Of a DNA stretch of 43,772 nucleotides, positions 8,093-16,287 are shown piece after piece (position 1 is the stretch's first letter; every line of letters begins with the position of its first letter). The notes under the pieces were generated by a model. It ran no database searches. It worked only from the letters and a program-made list of their open reading frames with translations, and was not told where the DNA came from. Source of the DNA: Candidatus Rifleibacteriota bacterium (lineage in GTDB: Bacteria > Muiribacteriota > UBA6191 > JACPRK01 > JACQZM01); contig JACQZM010000341.1 of the NCBI GenBank assembly GCA_016213885.1, positions 1,546 through 45,317 on the forward strand. The letters run 5' to 3'. The position numbers were made by a program, and so were the translations under genes.

Positions 8093-8301
8093 GGTTGGAG
8101 GTCGCGCTCGGGAGAGAGAAAGATGAGGGGATCAGGTTGGAGGTCGCGCTCGGGAGAGAGAAAGATGAGAGGATCAGGGTGGAGGTCGCGCTCGGGAGAC
8201 AGAAAGAGGAGGGGATCAGGTTGGAGGTCGCGCTCGGGGGCGCGACTCGGACCCGGCGAGGCGCCGGGTCTTGCGACTCGGACCTGGCGAGGCGCCGGGT
8301 C
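8093..8301 (+). repeat. Dispersed repeat element, copy 1: 42-bp direct repeats plus hairpins
   Basis: Three 42-bp units start at 8093, 8135 and 8177 (ggttggaggtcgcgctcggg... to ...ggggatca) and a fourth begins at 8219. The fourth runs into a 7-bp stem GTCGCGC/GCGCGAC (8227-8246), then two 9-bp hairpins with loop AGG: GACCCGGCG/CGCCGGGTC (8250-8270) and GACCTGGCG/CGCCGGGTC (8281-8301). Related elements lie at 22695, 24717 and 43622. It fills most of the 423-bp gap between the divergent glycosyltransferase and mutS genes. The remaining 7969-8092 shows only a possible extended -10 (TGCTATGCT, minus strand, around 7984). Confidence 0.9.
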
Positions 8302-8317
8302 TGACGCCCGGGCCGCG

Positions 8318-8346
8318 TTGACGGAGGGGAGCACCGGTGCTAGAAT
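8318..8346 (+). promoter_or_regulatory. Sigma-70-type promoter of mutS
   Basis: TTGACG at 8318-8323 and TAGAAT at 8341-8346 with a 17-bp spacer; a TGC directly before the -10 makes it an extended -10 as well. Transcription would start near 8353, about 40 bases before the mutS GTG. It lies just downstream of the repeat element hairpins, so any transcript entering the element would be separated from it. Confidence 0.75.
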
Positions 8347-8391
8347 CGCCTCCTTCCACCCGCTTCCGGCGGTGGCTCCAGGAGGTCACCG

Positions 8392-10986
8392 GTGTCCAGT
8401 TCCACCCCGGTCATGGAACAGTACCGGAGGATCAAGTCCCGGCACCAGGATGCTGTCCTGTTCTTCCGGCTCGGCGACTTCTACGAGATGTTCTACGAGG
8501 ACGCGAAGCTCGCGTCCCGGGAGCTCGAGATCGTCCTCACGAGTCGCGGAAGGGATGGCGAAGAACCGATCCCGCTGGCCGGCGTTCCGTACCACAGCTA
8601 CCAGGAGTACGCCAGCAAGCTGCTCAAGCGCGGCTACAAGATAGCGATCTGCGAGCAGACCTCCGATCCGAAGGCGTCGAAGGGCCTGATCGAGCGGCAG
8701 GTGGTGCGCATCCTGACGCCGGGTACCATCACGGAGGACCAGCTGCTCGCCGGCGAGGCCCACAACTACCTCCTGGGTCTGAGCCGTCGACACGATCGGT
8801 GGGCGCTGGCCTACCTGGATCTGTCCACCGGCGATGCCTTCGTCACCGGTATTCCCGGGGAGGATGCGCCCGAGCGTCTGCTGGAGGAGATCCTGCGCAT
8901 CAGGCCCGTGGAGATGGTGTTCCCCGAGGCGCTGAAGGACGATCCTCTGGTCGTCCAGGCCAGGGACCTTCTGGCCCTGCCGTCGGGAGCGCTGAACGCC
9001 ATCCCCACGGTCCACGAGACGTGGGATCGACCGGTTCCGGAGGCCTTCGCGGACCACTTCGGCGAGACCACGCCGCCGGCGCGACAAGACGTACCCAGGC
9101 CGCCCATCGACTACGTGACGCGGGCCCAGGGCGCCACCTTCGCCCACTTCTCGAAGCTGATCGCGTACTCTCTGGACCAGACCATGACCCTGGACCCCGG
9201 AACGGTCAGGAACCTGGAGCTGGCCGAGACGTTCAGGGAGAAGGCGAAGCGGGGAAGCCTCCTCTGGGTCGTGGATCGGACCCGGACGCCCATGGGGGGG
9301 CGGCTGCTACGGCGGTGGCTGCTCTACCCGCTGTTGGCCGTGGACCGGATAGGGGCCCGCCTGGACATGGTCGAGGCGCTGGTGAAGGCTCACGGCGTGG
9401 CACAGGATCTGTCGCGGGCGCTCTCGGGGATCTACGACATCCCCAGGATACTGGCCAAGGTGACCGCCCGGACCGCCTCCCCGCGGGACCTGGCCGGCCT
9501 CGGAGCGTCGCTGGGCCGGCTGCCCGAGATCAAGTCCAGGGTGGCCGCGGCCGGCCTCTCGCAGCTGTCCGGCAGGGTCGAGCTGTTCGAGACGATCAGG
9601 AATCACCTCGACCGGGCGCTGGCAGACCCGGCGCCTCTGGTGGTCACCGAGGGCGGCGTCTTCAGGGACGGCTACGACGCCGAGCTGGACAGGCTGAGGT
9701 CGTTGAGCCGGGACGCCAAGACCCACGTGGCGAAGCTCGAGGAGATGGAGCGCGAGCGGACCGGGATCCGGTCGCTGAAGATCAAGTACAACCGGGTCCT
9801 CGGCTACTTCATCGAGGTGACCCGATCGAACCTGGGCTCCGTGCCCCAGGACTACCAGCGAAAGCAGGGGATGGCCGGGGGAGAGCGTTACGTGACTCCC
9901 GAGCTCAAGGAGCGTGAGCAGGAGATCCTGCAGGCCGAGGACCATGCCAGGGGGCTGGAGCACGAGCTGTTCTCGGCCTTGAGGCACGAGGTCGAGCTGC
10001 TGGTCCCGCAGATGAAGGCCATATCGAACACTCTGGCGGAGCTGGACGCGCTGGTCTCCCTGGGGCTGGTCGCCCTGGAGAACCGGTACGTCAGACCGGA
10101 GTTCGTCGATGGCGGGCGACTGGTCATCGAGTCGGGCAGACACCCGGTGGTCGAGAAGATGCTCCCGGCCGGCTCGTTCGTTCCCAACGATCTGGCCATG
10201 GTTCCCGGGTCGAGCCAGATCATCATCGTCACCGGCCCGAACATGGCAGGGAAATCGACGTTTCTCCGGCAGGCCGCGCTCCTGACCGTGATGGCCCAGA
10301 TGGGGTCGTTCGTGCCGGCCCGGAGGATGCAGCTCTCCCCGGTGGACAAGGTATTCACCCGGGTGGGCGCGTCCGACGACCTGGCGTCCGGCCAGTCCAC
10401 CTTCATGGTCGAGATGAGAGAGGCCGGGTACATCCTCAAGAACGCCACGGGCCGCAGCCTGGTCATCCTGGACGAGGTGGGCCGGGGCACCGCCACCTAC
10501 GACGGCCTCTCCCTGGCCTGGTCGATCGTCGAGTACCTGTACCGACACGGGAGCACCAGGCCGAACACTCTCTTCGCGACCCACTACCACGAGCTGACGG
10601 AGCTGGCGAACCTGTTCCCGGGGATCGCGAACCTGTCGACCAAGGTCCTGGAGAAGGGCCAGGACGTGGTGTTCCTCCACAAGGTCGGGGAGGGCCCTGC
10701 GGACAAGAGCTACGGCATCCACGTGGCCATGCTGGCGGGCCTGCCCGAGCCGGTGCTGACCCGGGCCAGGGAGATCCTGTTCGAGCTCGAGCAGGACGAG
10801 GAGCGAGACCTCGAGAAGAAGCGCCGTCGCCTCAAGGGAGGGCGATCGGAGAGGGACCCGGAGCAGCTTCTGCTGTTCGAGGCCATGGAGCATCCGGTGC
10901 TGCGGGAGCTGCGCGGCATGGACGTGAACTCCATGACGCCGCTGGCGGCCCTGAACTTCCTGGCTCAACTGAAAGAGAAGGCCTGA
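8392..10986 (+). CDS. mutS: DNA mismatch repair protein MutS
   Basis: 864 residues, normal for MutS. The N-terminal mismatch-recognition domain carries the Phe-Tyr-Glu motif (Phe30, Glu32) within RLGDFYEMFYEDA. The connector, lever and clamp domains follow, then the ATPase: Walker A GPNMAGKST at 615-623, the STFMVEM loop, Walker B LVILDEVGRGTATYDG with Asp694/Glu695, and the ATHYHEL histidine motif. MutS binds mispaired bases and recruits MutL; mutL is not in the window. The GTG start at 8392 has GGAGG 6 bases upstream and gives the usual N-terminus; an upstream frame extension is not supported. It has its own promoter at 8318. No anomalies seen. Confidence 0.98.
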   Translation: MSSSTPVMEQYRRIKSRHQDAVLFFRLGDFYEMFYEDAKLASRELEIVLTSRGRDGEEPIPLAGVPYHSYQEYASKLLKRGYKIAICEQTSDPKASKGLIERQVVRILTPGTITEDQLLAGEAHNYLLGLSRRHDRWALAYLDLSTGDAFVTGIPGEDAPERLLEEILRIRPVEMVFPEALKDDPLVVQARDLLALPSGALNAIPTVHETWDRPVPEAFADHFGETTPPARQDVPRPPIDYVTRAQGATFAHFSKLIAYSLDQTMTLDPGTVRNLELAETFREKAKRGSLLWVVDRTRTPMGGRLLRRWLLYPLLAVDRIGARLDMVEALVKAHGVAQDLSRALSGIYDIPRILAKVTARTASPRDLAGLGASLGRLPEIKSRVAAAGLSQLSGRVELFETIRNHLDRALADPAPLVVTEGGVFRDGYDAELDRLRSLSRDAKTHVAKLEEMERERTGIRSLKIKYNRVLGYFIEVTRSNLGSVPQDYQRKQGMAGGERYVTPELKEREQEILQAEDHARGLEHELFSALRHEVELLVPQMKAISNTLAELDALVSLGLVALENRYVRPEFVDGGRLVIESGRHPVVEKMLPAGSFVPNDLAMVPGSSQIIIVTGPNMAGKSTFLRQAALLTVMAQMGSFVPARRMQLSPVDKVFTRVGASDDLASGQSTFMVEMREAGYILKNATGRSLVILDEVGRGTATYDGLSLAWSIVEYLYRHGSTRPNTLFATHYHELTELANLFPGIANLSTKVLEKGQDVVFLHKVGEGPADKSYGIHVAMLAGLPEPVLTRAREILFELEQDEERDLEKKRRRLKGGRSERDPEQLLLFEAMEHPVLRELRGMDVNSMTPLAALNFLAQLKEKA

Positions 10987-11170
10987 CGATCACTTGGAGT
11001 GTGAAGGTGATGCTGCAGGCGAAGACCCTGTACCGGGACCCCGGTCGGCACGGCCGAGGGGGTCCCCCGGACATGTCGATGCACCTGGACGCCAGGTGGG
11101 GGCCGCAGCAGACTGCACGCTCCGGAACAGGTCCTGAACCCCCGACGACGGGTCCAGGGAGCCCGGGGCG

Positions 11171-11926
11171 ATGAGCATGCGCGATCTGACCTGGGAGCAG
11201 CTGGCGTCGGACACCCATCTGGGCCGGTACTTCCTCAAGACCCGGGAGCCCGCGTACAGCCTCCTCTTCTTGCTGCCGCTCATCCTGGCCTACGAGATCC
11301 TCGCCCTGGTCATCAACGTCCACCACACCGTGGAGGTTCGAAACGGCGCCGACGTGATCCTGAGGGAGATCCTGGCGGTTCTCAGGATAGACAGCCTCCC
11401 CCAGGCTCTGGTGGTGGCCAGCGTCGTGATCCTCATCGGCCTCACGGCGCACCGGAAAGGGCACGAGCCGCTCAAACCGGCGTTCTTTGCGGGGATGTTC
11501 GTGGAGAGCTGTATCTGGGGCTTCTTCATCGGGGCCATCTCCCGGCGGCTCCTCAAGATCTTCTTCATGGCGAACCCCGGGCAGGCTCACGACTTCGCCA
11601 CCAAGATGATGCTCTTCCTGGGGGCGGGGGTCTACGAGGAGCTGGTGTTCCGGGTGCTCCTCATCGGGTTCTTCCTCCTGGTCTTCCGGCGGGTCTTCCG
11701 GTTCGACGAGATCTCCGCGGCCACGCTCTCCGTGCTGACCGCGGCGCTCCTGTTCTCCCTGTTCCATCATGTGGGGCCCTTCGGCGAGCCGTTCCGGATA
11801 GCCCCCTTCCTCTTCAGGTTCTTCGCCGGGCTGGTCCTGTCGGTCCTCTACGTGGCGCGGGGCCTGGGAATCGCGGCCTGGTCCCATGCCCTGTACGACA
11901 TCTTCCTGTACCTGGGGTTGAGCTGA
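11171..11926 (+). CDS. CPBP-family intramembrane metalloprotease
   Basis: 251 residues with about seven hydrophobic segments. The CPBP (CAAX protease / bacteriocin-processing, Rce1-like) signature is present: Glu156-Glu157...Arg161 in YEELVFR, a second motif FSLFHH, and SHALYDIFLY near the C-terminus. These acidic and histidine residues coordinate the metal in Rce1-type proteases. Substrate unknown. The 184 bases between mutS and this gene hold no ORF but several inverted repeats, for instance CACCTGG-ACG-CCAGGTG at 11082-11098; none has a T-tract. recO follows after 2 bases, so the two are probably cotranscribed. A second CPBP domain occurs in the window at the end of the ABC permease (25638-27935). 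Confidence 0.85.
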   Translation: MSMRDLTWEQLASDTHLGRYFLKTREPAYSLLFLLPLILAYEILALVINVHHTVEVRNGADVILREILAVLRIDSLPQALVVASVVILIGLTAHRKGHEPLKPAFFAGMFVESCIWGFFIGAISRRLLKIFFMANPGQAHDFATKMMLFLGAGVYEELVFRVLLIGFFLLVFRRVFRFDEISAATLSVLTAALLFSLFHHVGPFGEPFRIAPFLFRFFAGLVLSVLYVARGLGIAAWSHALYDIFLYLGLS

Positions 11927-11928
11927 GG

Positions 11929-12933
11929 GTGCGGACCCGGTCGATGGTCCTCGATGCGGTGGTCCTGAGGACCTGGCCCCACGGCGAAGCCGATCTGTGG
12001 GTCACCGTGGTTTCCTCCCCGGCCGGGCTGCTCTCCGGGGTCGCGAAGAACGCTTTGAAGAGCCAGAGGCGCTTCACCGGAGCGCTGGTCACCGCGACCC
12101 GCGAAGATCTCATGGTCGCCCGGCGACAGGGAACGTGGTACCTCGAAGAGGCTCTGGTCACGGAGCCGTTCCGGCGGATCAAGTCGACCGCGACCGGGTT
12201 CGCGCTGGCCTGCTACGGCATCGAGACGGTCCTGGCCACGCACCCGGAGGGGCCGGCCTCCCGGGACGCCTTCGGCGAGCTCGTGGAGCTTCTCGAGCAC
12301 CTCGAATCGGGGAGGGCCGACCTGCCGCTGACCCGGCTGGCCTGGGACGTGAAGCTGCTGGCCGCTCTCGGCCTGCTGCCGGAGGTGGAGAGCTGCGTGG
12401 TCTGCGCCACCGAGATCGGCACCGGAGCGGCGTGGTTCGACGGCAGGGCCGGCGGAACGCTCTGCCGCGGTCACGCCGCCGCGCCGCGGGGTGCGCCGGT
12501 CGACCCCGGAGGAACCTCCCGGCAGTGCTCCGGCGTGGCGGGCGGGGCCGGCGGGCGGGCCCGCAGGGAGGGCGGGGGCCGTGAAGAGCCAGGAGGGTCC
12601 CTCAGGGCGGAAGATCCCGCCAGGTCCGGCCGCCGGACAGGTCGAGTCGACCCGGACGACCTTCGCCAGCTGGTCGAAGAGGGGGAGCCGGGCGTCGAAG
12701 CGGTCGGCGAGGACAGCCGACTGAAGCTCGGCGCCGAGGCGCGGCGGCTGCTGAGCGCGCTGCCGGGGCGGCCGTTCCCGCTGCTGGGAGAGCCCGGGCC
12801 CAAGGGACCGGACCGCCTCGCGGCTCGTCGAGCCACGGACCTTCTCATGATGTGGCATTTGCCCCTGAAGATCCTCTCCTTACGCGTGCTGGAGCAGCTT
12901 TCCCGCAGATCCACATCGAGAATGCGTTCATGA
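11929..12933 (+). CDS. recO: DNA repair protein RecO with internal low-complexity insertion
   Basis: 334 residues versus about 240-250 in typical RecO. The N-terminal OB-fold begins VLDAVVLRTWPHGEADLWVTV, as in the family. A zinc site is visible as Cys156, Cys159, Cys179 and His182. After it comes an insert of about 80 Gly/Arg/Glu-rich residues (about 184-260), then a helical end with HLPLKILSLRVLEQL, matching RecO's conserved tail. RecO loads RecA on SSB-coated gaps together with RecR. The frame opens at a GTG 2 bases after the CPBP stop; the ATG at 11944 would give a more canonical N-terminus and is equally possible. The last codons overlap the first DnaA-box-like site. Confidence 0.85.
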   Translation: MRTRSMVLDAVVLRTWPHGEADLWVTVVSSPAGLLSGVAKNALKSQRRFTGALVTATREDLMVARRQGTWYLEEALVTEPFRRIKSTATGFALACYGIETVLATHPEGPASRDAFGELVELLEHLESGRADLPLTRLAWDVKLLAALGLLPEVESCVVCATEIGTGAAWFDGRAGGTLCRGHAAAPRGAPVDPGGTSRQCSGVAGGAGGRARREGGGREEPGGSLRAEDPARSGRRTGRVDPDDLRQLVEEGEPGVEAVGEDSRLKLGAEARRLLSALPGRPFPLLGEPGPKGPDRLAARRATDLLMMWHLPLKILSLRVLEQLSRRSTSRMRS

Positions 12934-12966
12934 CAGTTATCCACAGAATCTTCCACAGTTTCCACA
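12907..12966 (+). promoter_or_regulatory. Cluster of DnaA-box-like sites, possible oriC element
   Basis: Four same-orientation TCCACA cores lie at 12910, 12940, 12952 and 12961. One is a perfect box, TTATCCACAG at 12937-12946; the others match 7 of 9 positions of TTATCCACA. The surrounding 70 bases are clearly more AT-rich than the flanks. The site lies in the 196-bp gap between convergent recO and rsmG. rsmG (gidB) and mnmG (gidA) flank the origin in many bacteria. dnaA, dnaN and parAB are absent from the window, and genes on both sides run toward the site, which argues against an origin. Confidence 0.55.
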
Positions 12967-13129
12967 TTCGCTGTTCATCCTGAGCATGGGCAAGAAGACC
13001 TCATGGAGCGTCTCCCGAGTATCCGGCCGTCAGCGCGCGAAACGATCCAGGGGACGAGAAAGTCACCGGGTCCGCTACGGTTTGTGCGATTTTCGTTGCC
13101 TTCGGGCCCTGGCATGGCCTTGTCGGGGT

Positions 13130-13849
13130 TCAACCGACCCGTGTCAAGGGTCTACGTGCGGGGACGCCGACCCGGCGGGGGTACCGTGGCGGCGTCGACC
13201 CGGTCTTGACCACCTGGAGCGCCTCGAGTCGTATCCCCGACAGCAGCTCGTAGCCGATCACCCGGCGTTCACCGCCGCCCAGGAGCGCGATCACCTCGTC
13301 GAGCCCCTCCGCCTCGGCCCGGGCATCCGCCCCGCGGGGCGCCAGGAGCCGGCCGCCCGGAGCGACCAGGGGCAGGCCGCACTCGAGGACCACGGGCAAC
13401 GGACCGAACGCCCTGCAGATGCAGGCTCCGTAGCTCTCCCGCTCACCGGGAGCCCGACCGATCTCCTCGGCACGGACCGTCTCCACGCGGGCGTTCTCGA
13501 GGCGCATGGATCGGATCGCCTCACGGAGAAACACGCTCTTCCGTCGGGAGGACTCTACGAGGGTGACCTGGCACTCCGGCCGGAGCACGGCCACGGGCAA
13601 CGCCGGGAAGCCGGCGCCCGACCCCAGGTCGATGATGGGGCCGGCGGCTCCGGCCAGCAGGGCAGCGATGGCCAGGGAGTCGCTCAGGTGTCGGTCCAGG
13701 ATCTCCTGGTCGGCGGTGAGGGTGGTCAGGTTGAACCGGTCGTTGACCTGGACCAGCAGCTCGACGTGGCGGGTGAGCCGATCGATCGAGGCGCCGTCGA
13801 GTTCCAGACCGAGTCGAGCGGCATACGGCTTCAGCGCGGTGAGGTCCAC
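13130..13849 (-). CDS. rsmG: 16S rRNA (guanine527-N7)-methyltransferase RsmG
   Basis: 239 residues, near the usual 210-240. The N-terminus has VNDRFNLTTLTADQEILDRHLSDSLA, the RsmG pattern before the methyltransferase core. The SAM-binding motif I is IIDLGSGAGFPALPVAVLRPECQVTLVES, followed by RRKSVFLREAI and CRAFGPL. RsmG (GidB) methylates the 530 loop of 16S rRNA; its loss gives low-level streptomycin resistance in several species. It starts with GTG at 13849, without a clear SD. It lies 73 bases downstream of the Hpt gene on the same strand. The C-terminal 20 residues are Arg/Pro-rich. Confidence 0.95.
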   Translation of the reverse strand: MDLTALKPYAARLGLELDGASIDRLTRHVELLVQVNDRFNLTTLTADQEILDRHLSDSLAIAALLAGAAGPIIDLGSGAGFPALPVAVLRPECQVTLVESSRRKSVFLREAIRSMRLENARVETVRAEEIGRAPGERESYGACICRAFGPLPVVLECGLPLVAPGGRLLAPRGADARAEAEGLDEVIALLGGGERRVIGYELLSGIRLEALQVVKTGSTPPRYPRRVGVPARRPLTRVG

Positions 13850-13922
13850 TGGGAAGGTTGTGCGCGGGCGTCCGGGTCGGGTCCGTGGAGGAGCCGTGGC
13901 GACGGTCGCTGGGCCAGCGAGG

Positions 13923-14363
13923 CTACTCCACGGCCTTCTTGAGCTCTTCCAGGTGACCCGAGATGAGACCCATCGTCTCGGCCACGTGGTCCAGCAGATC
14001 CGGAGAGAGCGTCACCTTGCCGTCCCTCACGTCTCCGAAAAGAGACTCCAGGCCGCTGGCCAGGGACGTGATCACCTTGTAGCCCATGGTGGCCGACGCC
14101 CCCTTGACCATGTGGGAGAGCCGGAACGCCTCGGCGATGGTGGTGTTCGTGAACGACCCGTTGCGGAACTCCGCCACGTAGCTCGTCATCTTGTTCACGA
14201 ACCCGGTCGCTTCGTCGTAGAAGTCCCCGAAGAACTCCCGGTACAGCGGGTCGCAGCTGTCCACGGCGGTCAACGAACCGGACACGCCGGCGGCGAACTC
14301 GTGGTTCTTGTGAGGCCCCCCCTGGAGGCGCTTGATCAGCTCTTCAGCTCGTGTTCGATCCAT
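13923..14363 (-). CDS. Histidine phosphotransfer (Hpt) domain protein
   Basis: 146 residues from the ATG at 14363; a TTG at 14393 would add 10 residues. The C-terminal half is an Hpt four-helix bundle: LSHMVKGASATMGYKVITSLASGLESLF with phosphorylatable His84, the H-x-x-K-G-x-S/A signature. The N-terminal 65 residues are helical and contain DPLYREFFGDFYDEATGFV, as in Hpt modules that precede the His helix. Hpt proteins shuttle phosphate between receiver domains in multi-step relays or in CheA. Here it is free-standing, followed by rsmG and preceded by a receiver-only protein and a CheB, which are possible partners. No kinase is nearby. A promoter lies about 145 bases upstream. Confidence 0.85.
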   Translation of the reverse strand: MDRTRAEELIKRLQGGPHKNHEFAAGVSGSLTAVDSCDPLYREFFGDFYDEATGFVNKMTSYVAEFRNGSFTNTTIAEAFRLSHMVKGASATMGYKVITSLASGLESLFGDVRDGKVTLSPDLLDHVAETMGLISGHLEELKKAVE

Positions 14364-14508
14364 GAATGAGTCATCCCCGTTCCCGGATTGCAACGTTCCC
14401 CCAGCGCACCCTCAGCGGCCCCACCCTCTTCGACCGGGAGGGACCTCGCCTGCGACGACTTCAGGACCCCGTGGGGGCCGAGAACCGGCTGGCGCCCGAC
14501 CGTTGCCG

Positions 14509-14538
14509 ATTATAGAAACGCTGACCCGTCCAAGGCAA
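14509..14538 (-). promoter_or_regulatory. Sigma-70-type promoter upstream of Hpt gene
   Basis: On the minus strand TTGCCT (14538-14533), an 18-bp spacer and a perfect TATAAT (14514-14509). Transcription would start near 14502, giving a leader of about 140 bases before the Hpt ATG at 14363. It lies between the receiver gene stop and the Hpt gene, so the Hpt-rsmG pair can be expressed separately. Confidence 0.55.
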
Positions 14539-14598
14539 GGGTAATCGTCGACATGGACCCGGCGGTCGACGGACCGTGGGGGTGCGATGAGTCTTGGC

Positions 14599-15048
14599 CT
14601 ACTCGAGCCGGAGCTTCGCGCGGCGGAGGTCCATCTCGATGAGCATCCTCACCGCGTTGGCGTTGTAGTCCTTCTGGGGTTTCGGGATGAAATCGATCGC
14701 CCCGGCCTCCAGTGCGGACTCCTCGAGCTCCCGGGCCTCGTCGACGTGGCTGGACATGAGAAAGACGGCGGTCTTCGCCCGTCTGGCCTTGATCTGCCGG
14801 ATCAGGGAGACCCCGTCCAGCCCCGGCATCTCGTAATCCAGGATGACGATGTCCGGTTCGTGCTGCAGCACCGCCTCCAGCCCCAGCGTGCCGTTCGGGG
14901 CCGTGCCGATGATCTGGAAGAGCGGATCGTCCTCTGGCATGATCACCAGCTGGAAGAGGCCCAAGATCGTCGGAGAGTCGTCCACCACCAGGACCCGCCA
15001 CCTTCGCGGGGCAACGGTCTTGCCCCCTTGAGCCGTCTCTTGAGCCAT
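14599..15048 (-). CDS. Single-domain response regulator (CheY-like receiver)
   Basis: 149 residues from ATG 15048, preceded by AAGGAGAGG. It contains one receiver domain: acidic pair Asp23/Asp24, phospho-acceptor Asp71 in VILDYEMPGLDG, a conserved SS pair at 99-100 and Lys123 in IPKPQKDYN. There is no output domain. The 14-residue N-terminal extension is polar. The Asp-Phe-Ile-Pro-Lys-Pro end resembles the receivers of CheB proteins, including both CheB in this window, more than flagellar-motor CheY. It is divergent from the second CheB gene (start 15178). Likely roles are phosphate sink, relay with the Hpt protein, or control of a pilus or other output; none can be chosen from sequence. Confidence 0.9.
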   Translation of the reverse strand: MAQETAQGGKTVAPRRWRVLVVDDSPTILGLFQLVIMPEDDPLFQIIGTAPNGTLGLEAVLQHEPDIVILDYEMPGLDGVSLIRQIKARRAKTAVFLMSSHVDEARELEESALEAGAIDFIPKPQKDYNANAVRMLIEMDLRRAKLRLE

Positions 15049-15077
15049 CGCCTCTCCTTGGTATCTCGTCACCGACC

Positions 15078-15105
15078 ATCTTAGCACATGCGAGACCGCG
15101 CCAAA
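15078..15105 (-). promoter_or_regulatory. Promoter of the receiver gene
   Basis: On the minus strand TTTGGC (15105-15100), 16-bp spacer, TAAGAT (15083-15078) preceded by TGC, i.e. an extended -10. The predicted start near 15071 gives a short leader containing the AAGGAGAGG ribosome site before ATG 15048. Confidence 0.45.
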
Positions 15106-15177
15106 CTCAAATGGACCTGGAAGACCGGGTGCCACCGGTGATAACATCCTGTGACGAGAAGACGAGGAGACAGACCC

Positions 15178-16287
15178 GTGGCTGACGGCCGCATTCGAGT
15201 GCTGGTGGCGGATGACTCCCCCACGATCGTGGCGTTCATGGAAGACGCTCTGGGCGCGGACCCGGCGATCGAGGTGGTGGGCATCGCCAGGAACGGACGG
15301 GAAGCGGTCGACATGGCCGCCTCCCTCAAGCCCGACATCATCACGATGGACATCGTGATGCCCCGGATGGACGGTCTGGCTGCGACGCAGCTCATCATGG
15401 GCCAGACCCCGACCCCGATCATCGTCATCTCCTCGTGCATCGATCCGGAGGAGCAGACGATCACCCTGAACGCGTTGAACGCCGGCGCCGTCGCTGCTCT
15501 GGCAAAGCCCACGGAGATCTTCGGCACAGACGGCGACGCCTTCCGGAACGTTCTGCTCACCCATGTCCGCCAGTTCTGCCGGGTGAAGGTACGGTCCCAG
15601 CCGGTGGCGTCGGGGACCCCGGCCCTCAAGCTCCCGGGGCCGGCGCCGGCGCTGGCCGCCCCGCGGGCCAAGAGCCCCTACCAGGTCATCGCCGTGGGCG
15701 CCTCCGTGGGCGGGCCCACCGCCCTGTTCAACTTCGTGGCTCACTTCCCCCCCTCGTTCGCCCTGCCGATCGTCGTGGTCCAGCACATCGCTCCCGGGCT
15801 TCTGCCGACCCTGACGGCGTGGCTCCACGAGAGCACGGGACGGCTGGTCGAGATCGCCCAGGAGGGAGAGGCGGTGGTGGGGCGATCGATCCTCTTCGCG
15901 CCGGACGGGACGCATCTCACCCTCACCGAGAACCTGAAGGTCCACCTCACCGACGACCCCCCGGTGGGGGACAAGAAGCCCTCCATCGACGTGCTGTTCA
16001 GGTCGCTGGCGACTTCGCTCGGGCCGAAGGCCGTGGGCGTTCTTCTGTCCGTGGTCGGGGGCGACGGCCCCGGTGGGCTCGGTGCCCTCAAGGCGGCCGG
16101 CGCCAAGACGTTCGCCCAGGACGAGAGCTCCTCGGTGATCGTGGGGACTGGCCCGGCCCGACCGGAGCTGGCCATTGCCGACTACGTGCTTCCGCCGGGC
16201 CAGATCGCCAGGCAGATCGGGCAGCTGGTCCGGGGGGAAGAGGCCGTGGCGAGCCCGATACCGGGCCCGGTCTCGCCTATCCGTTGA
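15178..16287 (+). CDS. CheB-type response regulator / protein-glutamate methylesterase
   Basis: 369 residues from GTG 15178, with GAGGAGA 7 bases upstream; an in-frame GTG at 15151 is less likely. A receiver domain (Asp12/Asp13, phospho-acceptor Asp58, Lys110) is joined by a short Pro/Ala linker to a CheB catalytic domain: Ser176 in GASVGGP, His203 in VQHIAPG, Asp296 in [11 protein letters not shown]. The triad is intact, but the usual LTGMGxDGA around the Asp is changed to [11 protein letters not shown], so this too is not the canonical chemotaxis enzyme. It is closer to classic CheB than the one at 5178-6518. Its last 11 bases overlap the end of the convergent mnmG gene. It is divergent from the receiver gene at 14599-15048. 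Confidence 0.9.
   Translation: MADGRIRVLVADDSPTIVAFMEDALGADPAIEVVGIARNGREAVDMAASLKPDIITMDIVMPRMDGLAATQLIMGQTPTPIIVISSCIDPEEQTITLNALNAGAVAALAKPTEIFGTDGDAFRNVLLTHVRQFCRVKVRSQPVASGTPALKLPGPAPALAAPRAKSPYQVIAVGASVGGPTALFNFVAHFPPSFALPIVVVQHIAPGLLPTLTAWLHESTGRLVEIAQEGEAVVGRSILFAPDGTHLTLTENLKVHLTDDPPVGDKKPSIDVLFRSLATSLGPKAVGVLLSVVGGDGPGGLGALKAAGAKTFAQDESSSVIVGTGPARPELAIADYVLPPGQIARQIGQLVRGEEAVASPIPGPVSPIR

Noticed and set aside
8093..8301. CRISPR array
   Set aside because: The 42-bp units are contiguous without spacers, there are only three, and no cas gene is near.
7969..8334. Extension of the glycosyltransferase frame upstream to 8334, giving 122 more residues with repeated PERDLQPDP units
   Set aside because: That part translates the dispersed DNA repeat; ATG 7968 has an AGGGAG site and gives a normal GT-B N-terminus.
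14599..15945. 448-residue minus-strand frame extending the receiver gene across the CheB gene
   Set aside because: The part beyond 15048 is antisense to CheB; ATG 15048 has a strong SD and starts just before the receiver domain.
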